Positions 52,500-61,921 of a stretch of DNA of 64,000 bases are shown here, in pieces. Below the pieces are notes generated by a model, which was given only the letters and a program-made list of their open reading frames with translations, did no database searches and was not told where the DNA came from. This DNA comes from Plastoroseomonas hellenica. Its GTDB lineage: Bacteria > Pseudomonadota > Alphaproteobacteria > Acetobacterales > Acetobacteraceae. The stretch covers positions 62,001 through 126,000 of the forward strand of contig NZ_JAAGBB010000020.1 in the NCBI RefSeq assembly GCF_018129085.1, in the 5' to 3' direction. Numbering within the stretch: position 1 is the stretch's first letter; each line of letters starts with the position of its first letter. The translations under genes were made by a program, and so were the position numbers.

Positions 52500-54568
52500 C
52501 AGCACGCCTGGCCGTCGACATCGGCGGCACCTTCACCGACCTCGCGCTGGAGCGCGACGGACAACGCTGGACCACCAAGGTCCTCACGACGCCGAAGGCC
52601 CCGGAGGAGGGTGTGCTGGACGGCGTCCGCCAGGTGCTGGCGACCGCCGGCATCGCGGCCTCCGAGGTGTCGCTGCTCATCCATGGCACGACGCTCGCGA
52701 CCAATGCGCTGATCGAGCGCAAGGGGGCGAAAACCGCGCTGCTGACCACCGAGGGCTTCCGCGACGTGCTCGCGCTCGCCAATGAGGCCCGCTACGACCA
52801 GTACGACCTGAACATCGAGCTGCCGCAGCCGCTGGTGCCGCGCCGCTGGCGCCTCACGGTGCCGGAGCGGCTCGACAATGAAGGCCGCGTGCTGCTGCCG
52901 CTCGATGAGGCGGCGGTGCGCGCGCAGGTCGGTTTCATGCGCGAGGAAGGCATCCAGGCTCTGGCGATCGGCTTCCTGCATGCCTTCGTGAACCCGGTGC
53001 ATGAGCGCCGCGCCGCCGAGATCCTGCGCGAGGCATGGCCGGAACTGCCGATCTCGCTGAGCTCCGAGGTCTCGCCGGAGATGCGGGAATGGGAGCGCTT
53101 CAGCACCACCGCCGCCAATGCCTATGTGCAGCCGCTGATGGCTTCCTATCTCGGCCGTCTCAAGATCGGGCTGCGGGAGGCGGGGCTCGGCTGCCCGCTG
53201 TTCCTGATGCTCTCGGGCGGCGGGCTCACCACCATCGAGACCGCGGCGCGCTTCCCGATCCGGCTGGTGGAGAGCGGCCCGGCGGGCGGCGCCATCTTCT
53301 CGGCCTTCGTCGCCAAGCAGCGCGGCCTCGACAAGGTGCTCTCCTTCGACATGGGCGGCACCACGGCCAAGGTCTGCCTGATCGACGATTACGCCCCGCA
53401 GGCGTCGCGCACCTTCGAGGTGGCGCGTGTCGGGCGCTTCAAGAAGGGCTCCGGCCTGCCGCTTCGCATCCCCGTGATCGAGATGGTGGAGATCGGCGCC
53501 GGCGGCGGCTCGATCGCGCAGGTCGACAGCCTCGGCCGCATCCAGGTGGGGCCGGAGAGCGCGGGCGCCGATCCGGGCCCGGCCTGCTACGGCCGTGGCG
53601 GCACCAAGCCGGCGGTGACCGACGCCAACCTCGCCCTCGGCCGCTATGAGCCGACGCTCTTCGCCGGCGGGTCACTGACCCTGCACCCGGCGCCGGCGCT
53701 CGCCGCGCTCGACGCGCATGTCGGCGAGGCGCTTGGCCTGGCGCCGGAGATGGCGGCGCTCGGCGTGATCGAGATGGTGGACGAGAACATGGCGAATGCC
53801 GCCCGCGTCCATGCGATCGAAAGCGGCAAGGGCTATGGCGGGCGCACCGTCATCGCCTTCGGCGGCGGCGGCCCGGTGCATGGCTACCGCGTGGCCGAGA
53901 AGATCGGCGTGACCCGCGTGCTGGTGCCGAGCGGCGCCGGCGTCGGCTCTGCCATCGGCTTTCTGCGCGCACCCGTCGCCTATGAGGTGGTGAAGTCGCT
54001 CTACCAGCGCTTCGCGACTTTCGACGTGAAGGCGGTGAACGCGCTGCTGGCCGCGATGTCGGCGGAGGCCTCCGCCGTGGTCGCGGAAGGCGCCTTCGAC
54101 GCGCCGACCGGCGAGACCCGCATCGCTTATATGCGCTATGTCGGCCAGGGGCATGAGATCGCGGTGGCGCTGCCGGCGCGGGCGTTGACCGAGGCCGATG
54201 TGAAGGCGATCCGCGCCGCCTATGACGCGGAATATACGCGCTTCTACGACCGCCCGGTGCCGGGCAGCGATGTGGAGGTGCTGTCCTTCGCCGTCACCGT
54301 CGCGACCCGCGTCGCGGATGTGTCGCCGGCCGAGGATGTCCTGGCGCAGCCCAGCCCGGCGCCGATCCGCACCCAGCAGGTGCGCGACACCCGCACCGGA
54401 GAGGTCGCGCCCTGGTCGGTCTATGATCGCGCGCAGATGGCGCCGGGTGCCAGCGTCGCCGGCCCTTGCATCGTGGCGGAGGCGGAGACCAGCACCCTGG
54501 TCGGCCCCGGCTGGACCTGCCGCGTCGATGGCCTCGGTTATCTCGAACTCACGCAGGAGTCCCGCTGA
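52496..54568 (+). CDS. hyuA: Hydantoinase/oxoprolinase HyuA-like subunit
   Basis: 690 aa, GTG start. N-terminal hydantoinase_A-N domain (IGGTFTDLALERDG, about residues 7-20), ASKHA-type ATPase middle with MLSGGGLTTIE, ESGPAGGAIFSA and FDMGGTTAKVCLI (the DMGGTTAK motif), and HGTTLATNALIERKG near residue 63. The C-terminal third has FGGGGPVHGYRVAEKIGV. HyuA/oxoprolinase subunits use ATP to open hydantoins, 5-oxoproline or N-methylhydantoin, or carboxylate acetophenone or acetone. It overlaps HyuB by one base. Confidence 0.9.
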   Translation: MTARLAVDIGGTFTDLALERDGQRWTTKVLTTPKAPEEGVLDGVRQVLATAGIAASEVSLLIHGTTLATNALIERKGAKTALLTTEGFRDVLALANEARYDQYDLNIELPQPLVPRRWRLTVPERLDNEGRVLLPLDEAAVRAQVGFMREEGIQALAIGFLHAFVNPVHERRAAEILREAWPELPISLSSEVSPEMREWERFSTTAANAYVQPLMASYLGRLKIGLREAGLGCPLFLMLSGGGLTTIETAARFPIRLVESGPAGGAIFSAFVAKQRGLDKVLSFDMGGTTAKVCLIDDYAPQASRTFEVARVGRFKKGSGLPLRIPVIEMVEIGAGGGSIAQVDSLGRIQVGPESAGADPGPACYGRGGTKPAVTDANLALGRYEPTLFAGGSLTLHPAPALAALDAHVGEALGLAPEMAALGVIEMVDENMANAARVHAIESGKGYGGRTVIAFGGGGPVHGYRVAEKIGVTRVLVPSGAGVGSAIGFLRAPVAYEVVKSLYQRFATFDVKAVNALLAAMSAEASAVVAEGAFDAPTGETRIAYMRYVGQGHEIAVALPARALTEADVKAIRAAYDAEYTRFYDRPVPGSDVEVLSFAVTVATRVADVSPAEDVLAQPSPAPIRTQQVRDTRTGEVAPWSVYDRAQMAPGASVAGPCIVAEAETSTLVGPGWTCRVDGLGYLELTQESR

Positions 54569-56226
54569 TGGACGCCCTCGCCAAGATTCAGCGCCAGATC
54601 CAGTGGAACCGCCTGATCGCGGTGGTCGAGGAACAGGCGCAGACCATGATCCGCACCGCCTTCAGCACCACGGTGCGCGAAGCGGGCGATCTTTCCGCCG
54701 GCATCTTCGACCTCGAGGGCCGCATGCTGGCCCAGGCGGTCACCGGCACGCCCGGCCACGTCAATTCCATGATGGAGAGCGTCGGGCACTTCCTGCAGAA
54801 ATTCCCGGCCGCGACCATGAAGCCGGGCGATCACTACATCACCAACGATCCCTGGCTCGGCACCGGCCACCTGCACGACCTGACCGTGGTGACGCCGGCC
54901 TTTCGCAACGGGAAGATCGTCGGCCTCTTCGCCAATACCGCTCATATCATCGATATCGGCGGCCTCGGCATGGGGCCGGAAGGGCGGAGCGTCTTCGAGG
55001 AAGGGCTCTACATCCCGATCGTGAAGTGCTTCGAGGAAGGTCGCGCGAACGAGACCTTCTTCGACTTCCTGCGCGTCGGCAGCCGCACGCCGGTGGAGCT
55101 GGAGGGCGATGTCTACTCCCTCTGCGCCTGCAACGACGCCGGCGCGAAGCGGCTCGTGGAGATGATGGACGAGTTCGCGATGGACAGCATCGACGACCTC
55201 GCGGCCTACATCTTCGACAGCTCGCTGACCGCGACCATCGCCGAGATCGCGAAGCTGCCGCGCGGCACCCATGCCGCGGAGATCCGCTCCGATGGCTATG
55301 AGGCGCCGGTGACGCTGAAAGCCTCGATGCGCATTCTGGACGATGCGATCGAGGTGGATTTCGCCGGCACCTCCGGCCTGTCCGGTCGCGGCATCAACGT
55401 GCCGCCGGCCTATTGCCGCGCTTACGCCTGCTTCGGGATCAAATGCGTGGTGGCGCCGGAGATCCCCAACAACTGGGCCTCGCTCGCGCCCTTCCGCATG
55501 GTGATCCCGGCTGGCTGCATCCTGAACGCGCCGCGGCCCTATCCGGTCAGCGTGCGGCATGTGGTGGGGCAGTTGCTGCCCGACCTGATGATGGGCTGCC
55601 TGCACCAGGCGGTGCCGGAGCGGGTGAATGCGGAGGGATCCTCCTGCCTCTGGAACCCGCCGCTCCGCGGTGGCGCGCAGGTGTCGGGCCAGGAATCGGA
55701 GGTCGAGGATTTCGAGATCATCACCTTCAACTCCGGCGGCACCGGCGCGCGCCCGGGCAAGGACGGGCTCGACGGCACCGCCTTTCCCTCGGGCGTGCGC
55801 ACCATGCCGGTGGAGGCGACGGAGAATGTCGCGCCGGTGATCTTCTGGCAGAAGCAGCTCCGCCCGGATTCCGCCGGCCCCGGCCGCACCCGCGGCGGCT
55901 TCGGCCAGGTGATGGAGATCGGCGCCAAGAACGACGCCGAATTCGCCGTCAATGCGATCTTCGACCGCGTCGCCAATCCGCCGAAGGGGCGCGATGGCGG
56001 CGGCGAAGGTGCGCCGGGCTGGGTCGGGCTGAACGATGCGAACGGCACCGTGCTGCGCACCAAGGGCTTCCAGGTGATCCCGAAGGGCAAGCGGCTGCTG
56101 CTGAAGCTGCCGGGCGGCGGCGGCCTCGGCGACCCGAAGGCGCGCGATCCCGCGCTGGTGGCGCGCGACGTCGCGGATGGGCTGGTGAGCCCGGAAGCGG
56201 CGAAGCGCATCTACGGCGCCGGCTGA
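54568..56226 (+). CDS. hyuB: Hydantoinase B/oxoprolinase HyuB-like subunit
   Basis: 552 aa from ATG 54568. Hydantoinase_B family: QWNRLIAVVEEQAQTMIRTAFSTTVREAGD at the start, MVTGTPGHVNSMM-type loop, PGDHYITNDPWLGTGHLHD (about 89-107), and ACNDAGAKRLVEMMDE. GGGGLGDPKARDPALVARDV near the C-terminus is typical. It forms the second subunit with HyuA. Together with the carbamoylase this makes an ATP-dependent hydantoin or oxoproline-type degradation operon. Confidence 0.9.
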   Translation: MDALAKIQRQIQWNRLIAVVEEQAQTMIRTAFSTTVREAGDLSAGIFDLEGRMLAQAVTGTPGHVNSMMESVGHFLQKFPAATMKPGDHYITNDPWLGTGHLHDLTVVTPAFRNGKIVGLFANTAHIIDIGGLGMGPEGRSVFEEGLYIPIVKCFEEGRANETFFDFLRVGSRTPVELEGDVYSLCACNDAGAKRLVEMMDEFAMDSIDDLAAYIFDSSLTATIAEIAKLPRGTHAAEIRSDGYEAPVTLKASMRILDDAIEVDFAGTSGLSGRGINVPPAYCRAYACFGIKCVVAPEIPNNWASLAPFRMVIPAGCILNAPRPYPVSVRHVVGQLLPDLMMGCLHQAVPERVNAEGSSCLWNPPLRGGAQVSGQESEVEDFEIITFNSGGTGARPGKDGLDGTAFPSGVRTMPVEATENVAPVIFWQKQLRPDSAGPGRTRGGFGQVMEIGAKNDAEFAVNAIFDRVANPPKGRDGGGEGAPGWVGLNDANGTVLRTKGFQVIPKGKRLLLKLPGGGGLGDPKARDPALVARDVADGLVSPEAAKRIYGAG

Positions 56227-56290
56227 CATGGTGCTGGTGCGCCCGGCGGCCGGCGTGGATGCGCCGGTTATCGCCGGGCTGCCGGCTTCC

Positions 56291-57679
56291 TCACGCGAAG
56301 GCCGGCAGCCTCTTCGGGTCAAGCGTGACCTTGCCGGTCTTCAGCTTCGTCAATGCCTGCGCCAAATCCCGGTACAGGGATGAATTCTGCTTCAGCGGCG
56401 AGGCGCCGAAATCCAGGCTCCCGGGCGACTCCGCCTTCCCGAGCAGATAGGCGATCGCATCCGCGAGCTTGCGGCTGCCGCCGCTGCCGCGCGCCTGAAG
56501 CGCCTCCTCCTCCTGGACCAGCTTGTTGAGCAGCGACACGGCCGCCTTGCTTTCCCGGCTTGGGTTGAAGCGAAAGCGGGCGCGGTAGGCTGCCAGGCCC
56601 GATTTGACCACCTCCAGCACCTGCCGTGGCGGCACCGCGTCCAAGGCAAAGCCGCTGGCGACGCCGCCCCGTCGGAACTGGATGAACTCGTAGGCGGGAA
56701 CGCTGCAGTCAGCGAACTGCTCCGGATCCGAGAGATCCTCGAAGTCATTGTCCTCCATCGTGCCGACGCGCAGATCGGACACGTCCACGCCATTCTGCCG
56801 CAGCGTCTCGACCACATAGGCCAAGGTTTCGGCCGGGGGCTTGTAGTGGCCGCTGGCGTTCGTGATGGATTCGAACTGCCCATTCCGGACGATGCAGTCG
56901 CCCGCGCAGAACACGCGTGCCCCGCTCAGATAGGAGCTATGGAAGAACATGGCGTCCTTGTTTCCGCCGGTCTGGTGCACGAAGCCGTGCTGGGCGACAT
57001 AGAACTGCCGGTCCATGCTGAGGACGAAGCCCCAGGCTCCCATGCGATGCACGCGGCGGCGATACTGGTCCTTGCCAAAGTTCTGACGGTCTTCGAAGTG
57101 GAGCGTGTCGAGCACCGCCTCATGCGCCGGCAGGCCAAGCCGCTCCCGCAGGTAGTAGGCACGGCCGCCGCGGAACTGGACGCGATGGCGGGCGCGTTCG
57201 ACGGCGGAGAGCTGGACGGGATTCATTGTCGCGTCGGTCTTCCGCCCATGCTCCGACATCTCCGTCCCGAACAGCGCTACCAGGCGTTCGGCGAGTTGCG
57301 GTTCCGGCACGCCGAGGAGCTGCCCGAGCGTCCTTTCGATCTCACCGCAGTAGCGTTTGATCTGGACCACGAGTTCATCGAAGGCCGCGTCGGGCTTGCT
57401 CCCCATGGGCACGGAGACGATCTTCAGATTGGGCTTCTGGTCCCTGGAGAACACGTTGCCGCGCCGTGCAACGGAGCGGGGCCCCTCCGGTTCCGCCGCC
57501 GCGAGGAATGCCTGCAAGGCGAAGTAGATCGACCCGAGGCCGTGGACAGCTTCGACGCCCTGGGTCAGGCGCCGCTGGGCCTCCACGAGCTCGGCGAGCG
57601 AGATGAGGATGTCCTTTGCGAGCAGGCGCTTGCTGAAATCGATGCGCTGCAGTGCCGCGCGGATGAGGGCTGGGTTCAT
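56291..57679 (-). CDS. Hypothetical protein with region resembling plant IQM proteins
   Basis: 462 aa from ATG 57679 (AAGGA upstream; a start at 57751 is possible). N-terminal helices (5-65), a charged middle, and a block at 215-305: WGFVLSMDRQFYVAQ, HSSYLSGARVFCAGD (247-261), NASGHYKPPAETL (274-286) and GVDVSDL. This order matches what I recall of plant IQM calmodulin-binding proteins (a 'HSSFL.GG...AAG...SGHY.P...L' core). No IQ motif is seen here. The C-terminal third is Arg/Lys-rich and helical. Function unknown; it stands alone, convergent with hyuB, and its composition is slightly less GC-rich than its neighbours. Confidence 0.65.
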   Translation of the reverse strand: MNPALIRAALQRIDFSKRLLAKDILISLAELVEAQRRLTQGVEAVHGLGSIYFALQAFLAAAEPEGPRSVARRGNVFSRDQKPNLKIVSVPMGSKPDAAFDELVVQIKRYCGEIERTLGQLLGVPEPQLAERLVALFGTEMSEHGRKTDATMNPVQLSAVERARHRVQFRGGRAYYLRERLGLPAHEAVLDTLHFEDRQNFGKDQYRRRVHRMGAWGFVLSMDRQFYVAQHGFVHQTGGNKDAMFFHSSYLSGARVFCAGDCIVRNGQFESITNASGHYKPPAETLAYVVETLRQNGVDVSDLRVGTMEDNDFEDLSDPEQFADCSVPAYEFIQFRRGGVASGFALDAVPPRQVLEVVKSGLAAYRARFRFNPSRESKAAVSLLNKLVQEEEALQARGSGGSRKLADAIAYLLGKAESPGSLDFGASPLKQNSSLYRDLAQALTKLKTGKVTLDPKRLPAFA

Positions 57680-57876
57680 CTCGGATCCTTCGCTGCCCGA
57701 CGGGGCCGCCGCACTCGGCGAGAGTCCCCGAGGCGCAGCGTGGCTATCCATTCTGGAGCAAAGATGATGCTAAAGAGTGAATGCCATGAACGCTGGCCCC
57801 GGGATAAAGCTTGGTCGCACTGCCTCGCGAATATCCGGGGCCAGGGCGCGGCGCGCGTTTCGATCCGGAGCTTGCT

Positions 57877-58686
57877 TCAGCGATGCCGCAAGTGGCGCCC
57901 GAGGAACTCCGCCGCAGCTTCGACAGCGCCGGCGGCGCCGAGGTCGTTGTGGCCGGCTTCCGGCGCGTTCCATCGCTCGACCGGCGCGCGGGCGGCGGCG
58001 GCCAGCGCATCGCCCATCGCCGGCGGCACCAGCCAATCGCGGCCGCCGGTCATGATCAGGATCGGTGCCGTGATGCCGCCAATCCGCGCCAGGCTGTCGT
58101 AGCGGTCGCGCAGCAGCCAGCGCGCCGGCAGCCAGCGGTAATGCCGCGCCGCCAGCGCCAGCATGCTGGTGTACGGCGATTCCAGCAGCACGGCGGCGAC
58201 CGCATCCGGCCGCTCGGCCGCGAGCGCCACCGCGATGCCGGTGCCGAGCGATTCGCCCCAGAGCACGATGCGGCTGGCCGGGATCCCCGCTTCCGCGATC
58301 GCGGCCAGCGCCGCGCGGGCATCGCGCAGCAAGCCTGGCTCGCTCGGGCTGCCGGGATTGCCGCCATAGCCGCGCCATTCCAGCATCACCACGCCCCAGC
58401 CGAGCGCCGCGAAGCGCTGGATCCTCGGCGCGCGGTGCAGCAGATTGCCGCCATTGCCGTGCAGATAGAGCAGGACCGGCTTGTCGTCCCCGGCCGGCGG
58501 CACTGTCCAGGTCAGCAGGCGCAGGCCGTCCTCGGCCGTGACATGCCCTTCGATCACGCCATGCAGCCCCGCCAGCACTGGGTCGGGCCGGGTACGGTCG
58601 GGGAAGTACATCAGCCGGTGCTGGAACAGGAACACCACCAGCAGGAGCAGTGCCGCGGCCGCGACGGCGGCGAGGAGCAGGCCCAT
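57877..58686 (-). CDS. Alpha/beta hydrolase, BEM46/ABHD13-like
   Basis: 269 aa from ATG 58686 (two GTG codons just upstream are alternatives). An N-terminal helix (about 1-24) anchors it in the membrane. LLYLHGNGGNLLHRA is the oxyanion loop, WRGYGGNPGSPSE follows, VLWGESLGTGIAVALA holds the catalytic serine (GESLG), and GGRDWLVPP the aspartate; the histidine is in APEAGHNDL. This set is the BEM46-like serine hydrolase pattern. The substrate is unknown, possibly lipid or small ester. Confidence 0.87.
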   Translation of the reverse strand: MGLLLAAVAAAALLLLVVFLFQHRLMYFPDRTRPDPVLAGLHGVIEGHVTAEDGLRLLTWTVPPAGDDKPVLLYLHGNGGNLLHRAPRIQRFAALGWGVVMLEWRGYGGNPGSPSEPGLLRDARAALAAIAEAGIPASRIVLWGESLGTGIAVALAAERPDAVAAVLLESPYTSMLALAARHYRWLPARWLLRDRYDSLARIGGITAPILIMTGGRDWLVPPAMGDALAAAARAPVERWNAPEAGHNDLGAAGAVEAAAEFLGRHLRHR

Positions 58687-58873
58687 CACCACCCGCAGGC
58701 CGGATCGCTTCCGGTCACCTTTTGGTTCCTTGACGGGAATGACATCCTCCGAAGGATGGCGCCCCTCACGCGCCGCGGCAACGGCGCGGGACCGCCGCCG
58801 GACGCCACGGCGGTATGCGGCGGAATTCGACTGGTATCAATGCGGCGCGGCGCGCCGATGGTGGAAGGGTTCC

Positions 58874-59206
58874 ATGAAGTATCTTCTCGTCCTCCTGATC
58901 GGCGTGGCGGCCATGACCGGATCGCGGCCCGCGCAGGCGCAGAATGCGCATCCCTGCGCGGCCGAGGCCATCGCCCAGGCCGGCAAGCTGCTGCGCTTCC
59001 ATAGCGACAATGACGACCGGATCAGGATCGAGGACCGGGCCAGGACCATCGGTACCATCCGGGCCATTCGCGGCAACGCGCGCTACGACGTGCTGGAGGT
59101 CCTCGGCACCATCTATCGCGGCAGCTACCGGATGCGCCTGATCTACGCGCAGCTTCCGGGCTGCGTCCTGATGGGACAGGAAGTGCTGGAGGATGCGATC
59201 CTCTAA
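58874..59206 (+). CDS. Small secreted hypothetical protein
   Basis: 110 aa from ATG 58874 with GGAAGGG upstream. Signal MKYLLVLLIGVAAMTGSRPA with AQA cleavage site. The mature part of about 88 residues has two cysteines (in HPCAAEAIAQAG and PGCVLMG) that could form a disulfide bond, and a beta-rich run (IRAIRGNARYDVLEVLGTIYR trimmed as YDVLEVLGTIY). I do not recognise a family. It lies between two convergent or divergent genes and is probably transcribed alone. Confidence 0.7.
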   Translation: MKYLLVLLIGVAAMTGSRPAQAQNAHPCAAEAIAQAGKLLRFHSDNDDRIRIEDRARTIGTIRAIRGNARYDVLEVLGTIYRGSYRMRLIYAQLPGCVLMGQEVLEDAIL

Positions 59207-59231
59207 CCGCTCAGGCGGGCAGACGAAAGGG

Positions 59232-59720
59232 TCACCGCCGGACGGCGGTGACCTCGATCTCCACCAGCCATCCCGGATTGACCAGCCCCGCCACCTGCAT
59301 GACGGAGCGCGCCGGCAGGTTGGGCTGCGCCTGGGTGCCGAACTGCTCGGTATAGGCGGCCATGAATCCGTCGAAATCCATGCGGCCGCCGCGCCCGGGG
59401 TCGCCCACCAGGAAGACCTGCATCCTGACCACGTCGCCGAGCGAGAGCCCGATGGATTTGAGGCTCGCCTCGATTCGCGACAGCACGCTGGCGGTCTGGG
59501 TCCGCGTATCCCCGAAGGCGGCGAGGCTGTTGCGCGGCGCATTGGCATCGGTGACGGCCGGCACCATGCCGCTGACCATCACGGTGGTGGCGCCGGCCGG
59601 CACCTCCACCGCCATGGCGATCGGGAACGTCGACCCCGGCGTGCGGTGGCGCACCACCTCCTGCGCCGCGGCCGGTGCGGCGGCGAGAAGGGTGGCGGCC
59701 AGAAGGGCAGAGCGGATCAT
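59232..59720 (-). CDS. Exported RidA-family protein
   Basis: 162 aa from ATG 59720 (a GTG at 59738 would overlap the cytochrome gene by 4 bp). N-terminal signal MIRSALLAATLLAAAPAAAQ. RidA fold after it: TTVMVSGMVPA, SVLSRIEASLKSIGLSLGDVVRMQVFLVG (parts LKSIGLSLGDVV and MQVFLV) and LPARSVMQVAGL with the arginine at the place used for carboxylate binding. RidA proteins hydrolyse enamines and imines and are mostly cytoplasmic; an exported copy beside an apparently exported amine oxidase suggests clean-up of imines in the periplasm. Third gene of the operon. Confidence 0.8.
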   Translation of the reverse strand: MIRSALLAATLLAAAPAAAQEVVRHRTPGSTFPIAMAVEVPAGATTVMVSGMVPAVTDANAPRNSLAAFGDTRTQTASVLSRIEASLKSIGLSLGDVVRMQVFLVGDPGRGGRMDFDGFMAAYTEQFGTQAQPNLPARSVMQVAGLVNPGWLVEIEVTAVRR

Positions 59721-59734
59721 GGGCGATGTTGTCC

Positions 59735-60187
59735 TCACTGTCTTGCCGCCCGCACGTCTTCCGCGCGGGCGGGATCGGCGCTGTAGGTGTTGCCGAGATT
59801 GGTCCGGACCCAGTTCACCACCGCCGCGATCTGCTCGTCGTCGAGCTGGGTCGCGAAGCCTGGCATGCCGCGCAGCCCATTGACCACGACATGGATGGGA
59901 TAGGCAGAGGCCTCCAGCTTCGCGTTGCCCGCGAGCGGGGGATACAGGCCGGCGCCGACCGCGCCGCGGCCATTCGGCATATGGCAGCCGGCGCAGATCG
60001 CGGCATAGAGCTGGCCGCCGTCGCGTTGCCCGAAGCGCGTCGCGCTGACGAAGCCGTGGCTGTTGTCGCTGCTGAGCGCCGGCGCGGGCGTCGCGGTCTG
60101 CGCGCCCGCGATGCCGCCCCGGACGGCGAAGCCGGCGAGGGCGGCGATCGCCACCAAGGTCGGCAGGAGGATGGGCGCCCGCATCAC
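59735..60187 (-). CDS. Class I c-type cytochrome
   Basis: 150 aa. N-terminal hydrophobic segment (about 6-26) for export and possibly anchoring. Haem site CAGCH (Cys65, Cys68, His69), and the likely axial Met108 in RGMPGF. NWVRTNLGNTYSAD near the end is common in cytochromes beside dehydrogenases. It is coupled to the upstream FAD oxidase gene by a 4-bp overlap, so it is the probable electron acceptor of that enzyme. Confidence 0.9.
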   Translation of the reverse strand: MMRAPILLPTLVAIAALAGFAVRGGIAGAQTATPAPALSSDNSHGFVSATRFGQRDGGQLYAAICAGCHMPNGRGAVGAGLYPPLAGNAKLEASAYPIHVVVNGLRGMPGFATQLDDEQIAAVVNWVRTNLGNTYSADPARAEDVRAARQ

Positions 60188-61785
60188 GCGTTCACCACGC
60201 GGCGATGCAGCCGCCCGATCGCATCAAGGGAGGACAGGATGGCGCCCTCCTGCCAGGCGGGGATGTAGGAGGCGTGCTCGCCGGCCAGCAGGATGCGGCC
60301 GTCGAGCGCGCAGAGCGCGTCGTAATGCTCCTCGCGCCGCGCATCCGTCCACATGCCGTGGCAGCCGAGATTGCCGGGCACCCGGTGCCAGCCCACGGAG
60401 ACGCCGCTCTCGAACTCCTCGCGGTACTGCGGATGCAGCGTGGCGCCCCATTCCACCGCGCGGCGCACCCGCTCTGCGGCCGGCAGCGCCGTGAACTCAT
60501 AGGCATAGGGGCCGAAGGCGTAAGCGCCGAGCAGCACGCCCTTGCCCGCCGCACCATAGCCGGTCGAGGGGTAGGAGATCATGCGGATCGGCAGATCGGT
60601 GTAGGAGATGCCGCCATAGATATGCTCGTCCTGCTCCCAGAAGCGGCGCTTGAACTGCAGCCCGACCTTGACCGAAGCGGAATAGGGCACCGCCTCGATC
60701 GCGGCCTGCATCTTCGCGCTGACATTGAGCTCCATCTGCGCCAGCACCGCGAGCGGGATGGTGCAGAGGCACCAGTCGGCGCGCACCTGCTCCGGCTGGC
60801 CGCCGCCGCGCGCATCCGCGACGGTCGCGGTGACGCCGCTCGCATCCTGGCGGATCGCGGTGACCTTGGCGTTGTAGCGGATGAGGTCGCCGACCTCGCG
60901 CGCGAAAGCACGGGCGATCATGTCCATGCCGCCGACCGGCTGGAACATCGTGGTCTGGAACTCGTAGATCGCGCCGGTCGCGAGGTAGCTCCAGAGGCGG
61001 GAGGACAGCACGTCCTTCAGCGCGACGGGATCGGAGGGCACCGGCCGCGCCGTCAGCCCGCCGCCCGGATCACGCTCGAAGCCACGCCGGTCCGAGGTCA
61101 GCACAGATTTCGCATAGGTCAGGTCGCGGTTCAGTGCGCCCCAGGAGCGGAGGCTCTCCAGCAGGATCTCCGCATCCTCCCGCGATACCATCCCGTCCAG
61201 GCGATTCTGGCGGGTGGCCTTGGCCAGCAGCTCCGCGATGCCGCCCTGATAGTCCGACATCACCGTGCGGTAGCGCTGCGGCCGGCCACCGAAGGCGGTG
61301 CGGCCATGCACCAGCGCGTTGTGGTTGACCTGCACGAAGGGCTCGAGCGTCACGCCGAGCCGCTTGCAGTAATCGAGCACGGCGTGGTGATGGTAGGGGA
61401 TCCGCCAGGGCCCGGGGTTGATGTAGTGGCCTTCGTCGAAGCGGCAGTCCTGGGTCTCGCCGCCCAGCTCGGTGATGCGGTCGCCACCGCGCACCGTCCA
61501 GCAGCGGCCGCCGGCGCGGTCATTGTATTCCAGCACCTGCACCCGGTAGCCGGCGCGCTTCAGCTCCAGCGCCGCGACCAGGCCGGCAAGCCCGGCGCCG
61601 AGGATCAGCACGGAGGCGCCGCGCGGGTCGCCATCCAGGCGGATCGGGCCGGTATACGGGGATTCCGCGGCGACGCCGAGCGCGGTCATCGCCTGGTACA
61701 TGGCAGCGCCGCCTGCAACTGCGCCAATGCGGGCCAATAGCGCGCGCCGGCTCGGCGCAGCGCTGGGTTCCGCTTCTTCTGTCAC
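60184..61785 (-). CDS. Flavin monoamine oxidase family protein, Tat-exported
   Basis: 533 aa. Twin-arginine signal SRRALLARIGAVAGGAAMY (12-30) with no lipobox. FAD site VLILGAGLAGLVAALE (59-74), Glu86 in LEYNDRAGGR, and late WTDARREEHYD; the C-terminal ILLAGEHASYIPAWQEGAI closes the flavin site. The fold is that of L-amino-acid oxidases/monoamine oxidases. The substrate is probably an amine or amino acid. It is the first gene of an operon with a cytochrome c and an exported RidA protein, which suggests a dehydrogenase passing electrons to the respiratory chain instead of oxygen. Confidence 0.87.
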   Translation of the reverse strand: MTEEAEPSAAPSRRALLARIGAVAGGAAMYQAMTALGVAAESPYTGPIRLDGDPRGASVLILGAGLAGLVAALELKRAGYRVQVLEYNDRAGGRCWTVRGGDRITELGGETQDCRFDEGHYINPGPWRIPYHHHAVLDYCKRLGVTLEPFVQVNHNALVHGRTAFGGRPQRYRTVMSDYQGGIAELLAKATRQNRLDGMVSREDAEILLESLRSWGALNRDLTYAKSVLTSDRRGFERDPGGGLTARPVPSDPVALKDVLSSRLWSYLATGAIYEFQTTMFQPVGGMDMIARAFAREVGDLIRYNAKVTAIRQDASGVTATVADARGGGQPEQVRADWCLCTIPLAVLAQMELNVSAKMQAAIEAVPYSASVKVGLQFKRRFWEQDEHIYGGISYTDLPIRMISYPSTGYGAAGKGVLLGAYAFGPYAYEFTALPAAERVRRAVEWGATLHPQYREEFESGVSVGWHRVPGNLGCHGMWTDARREEHYDALCALDGRILLAGEHASYIPAWQEGAILSSLDAIGRLHRRVVNA

Positions 61786-61921
61786 GCTGATTTCCTCCCG
61801 GGCCGGCCAGGGAAGGAGGCCGGTTACAAGCCGCAGCCTGTCCCAACCTCACGGGGTTTCCAATGGGCCTCCGTGAGTTGTGAGAACAGCCATGCGGCGC
61901 GGCGGCGCTAGGGCCGGGGCG

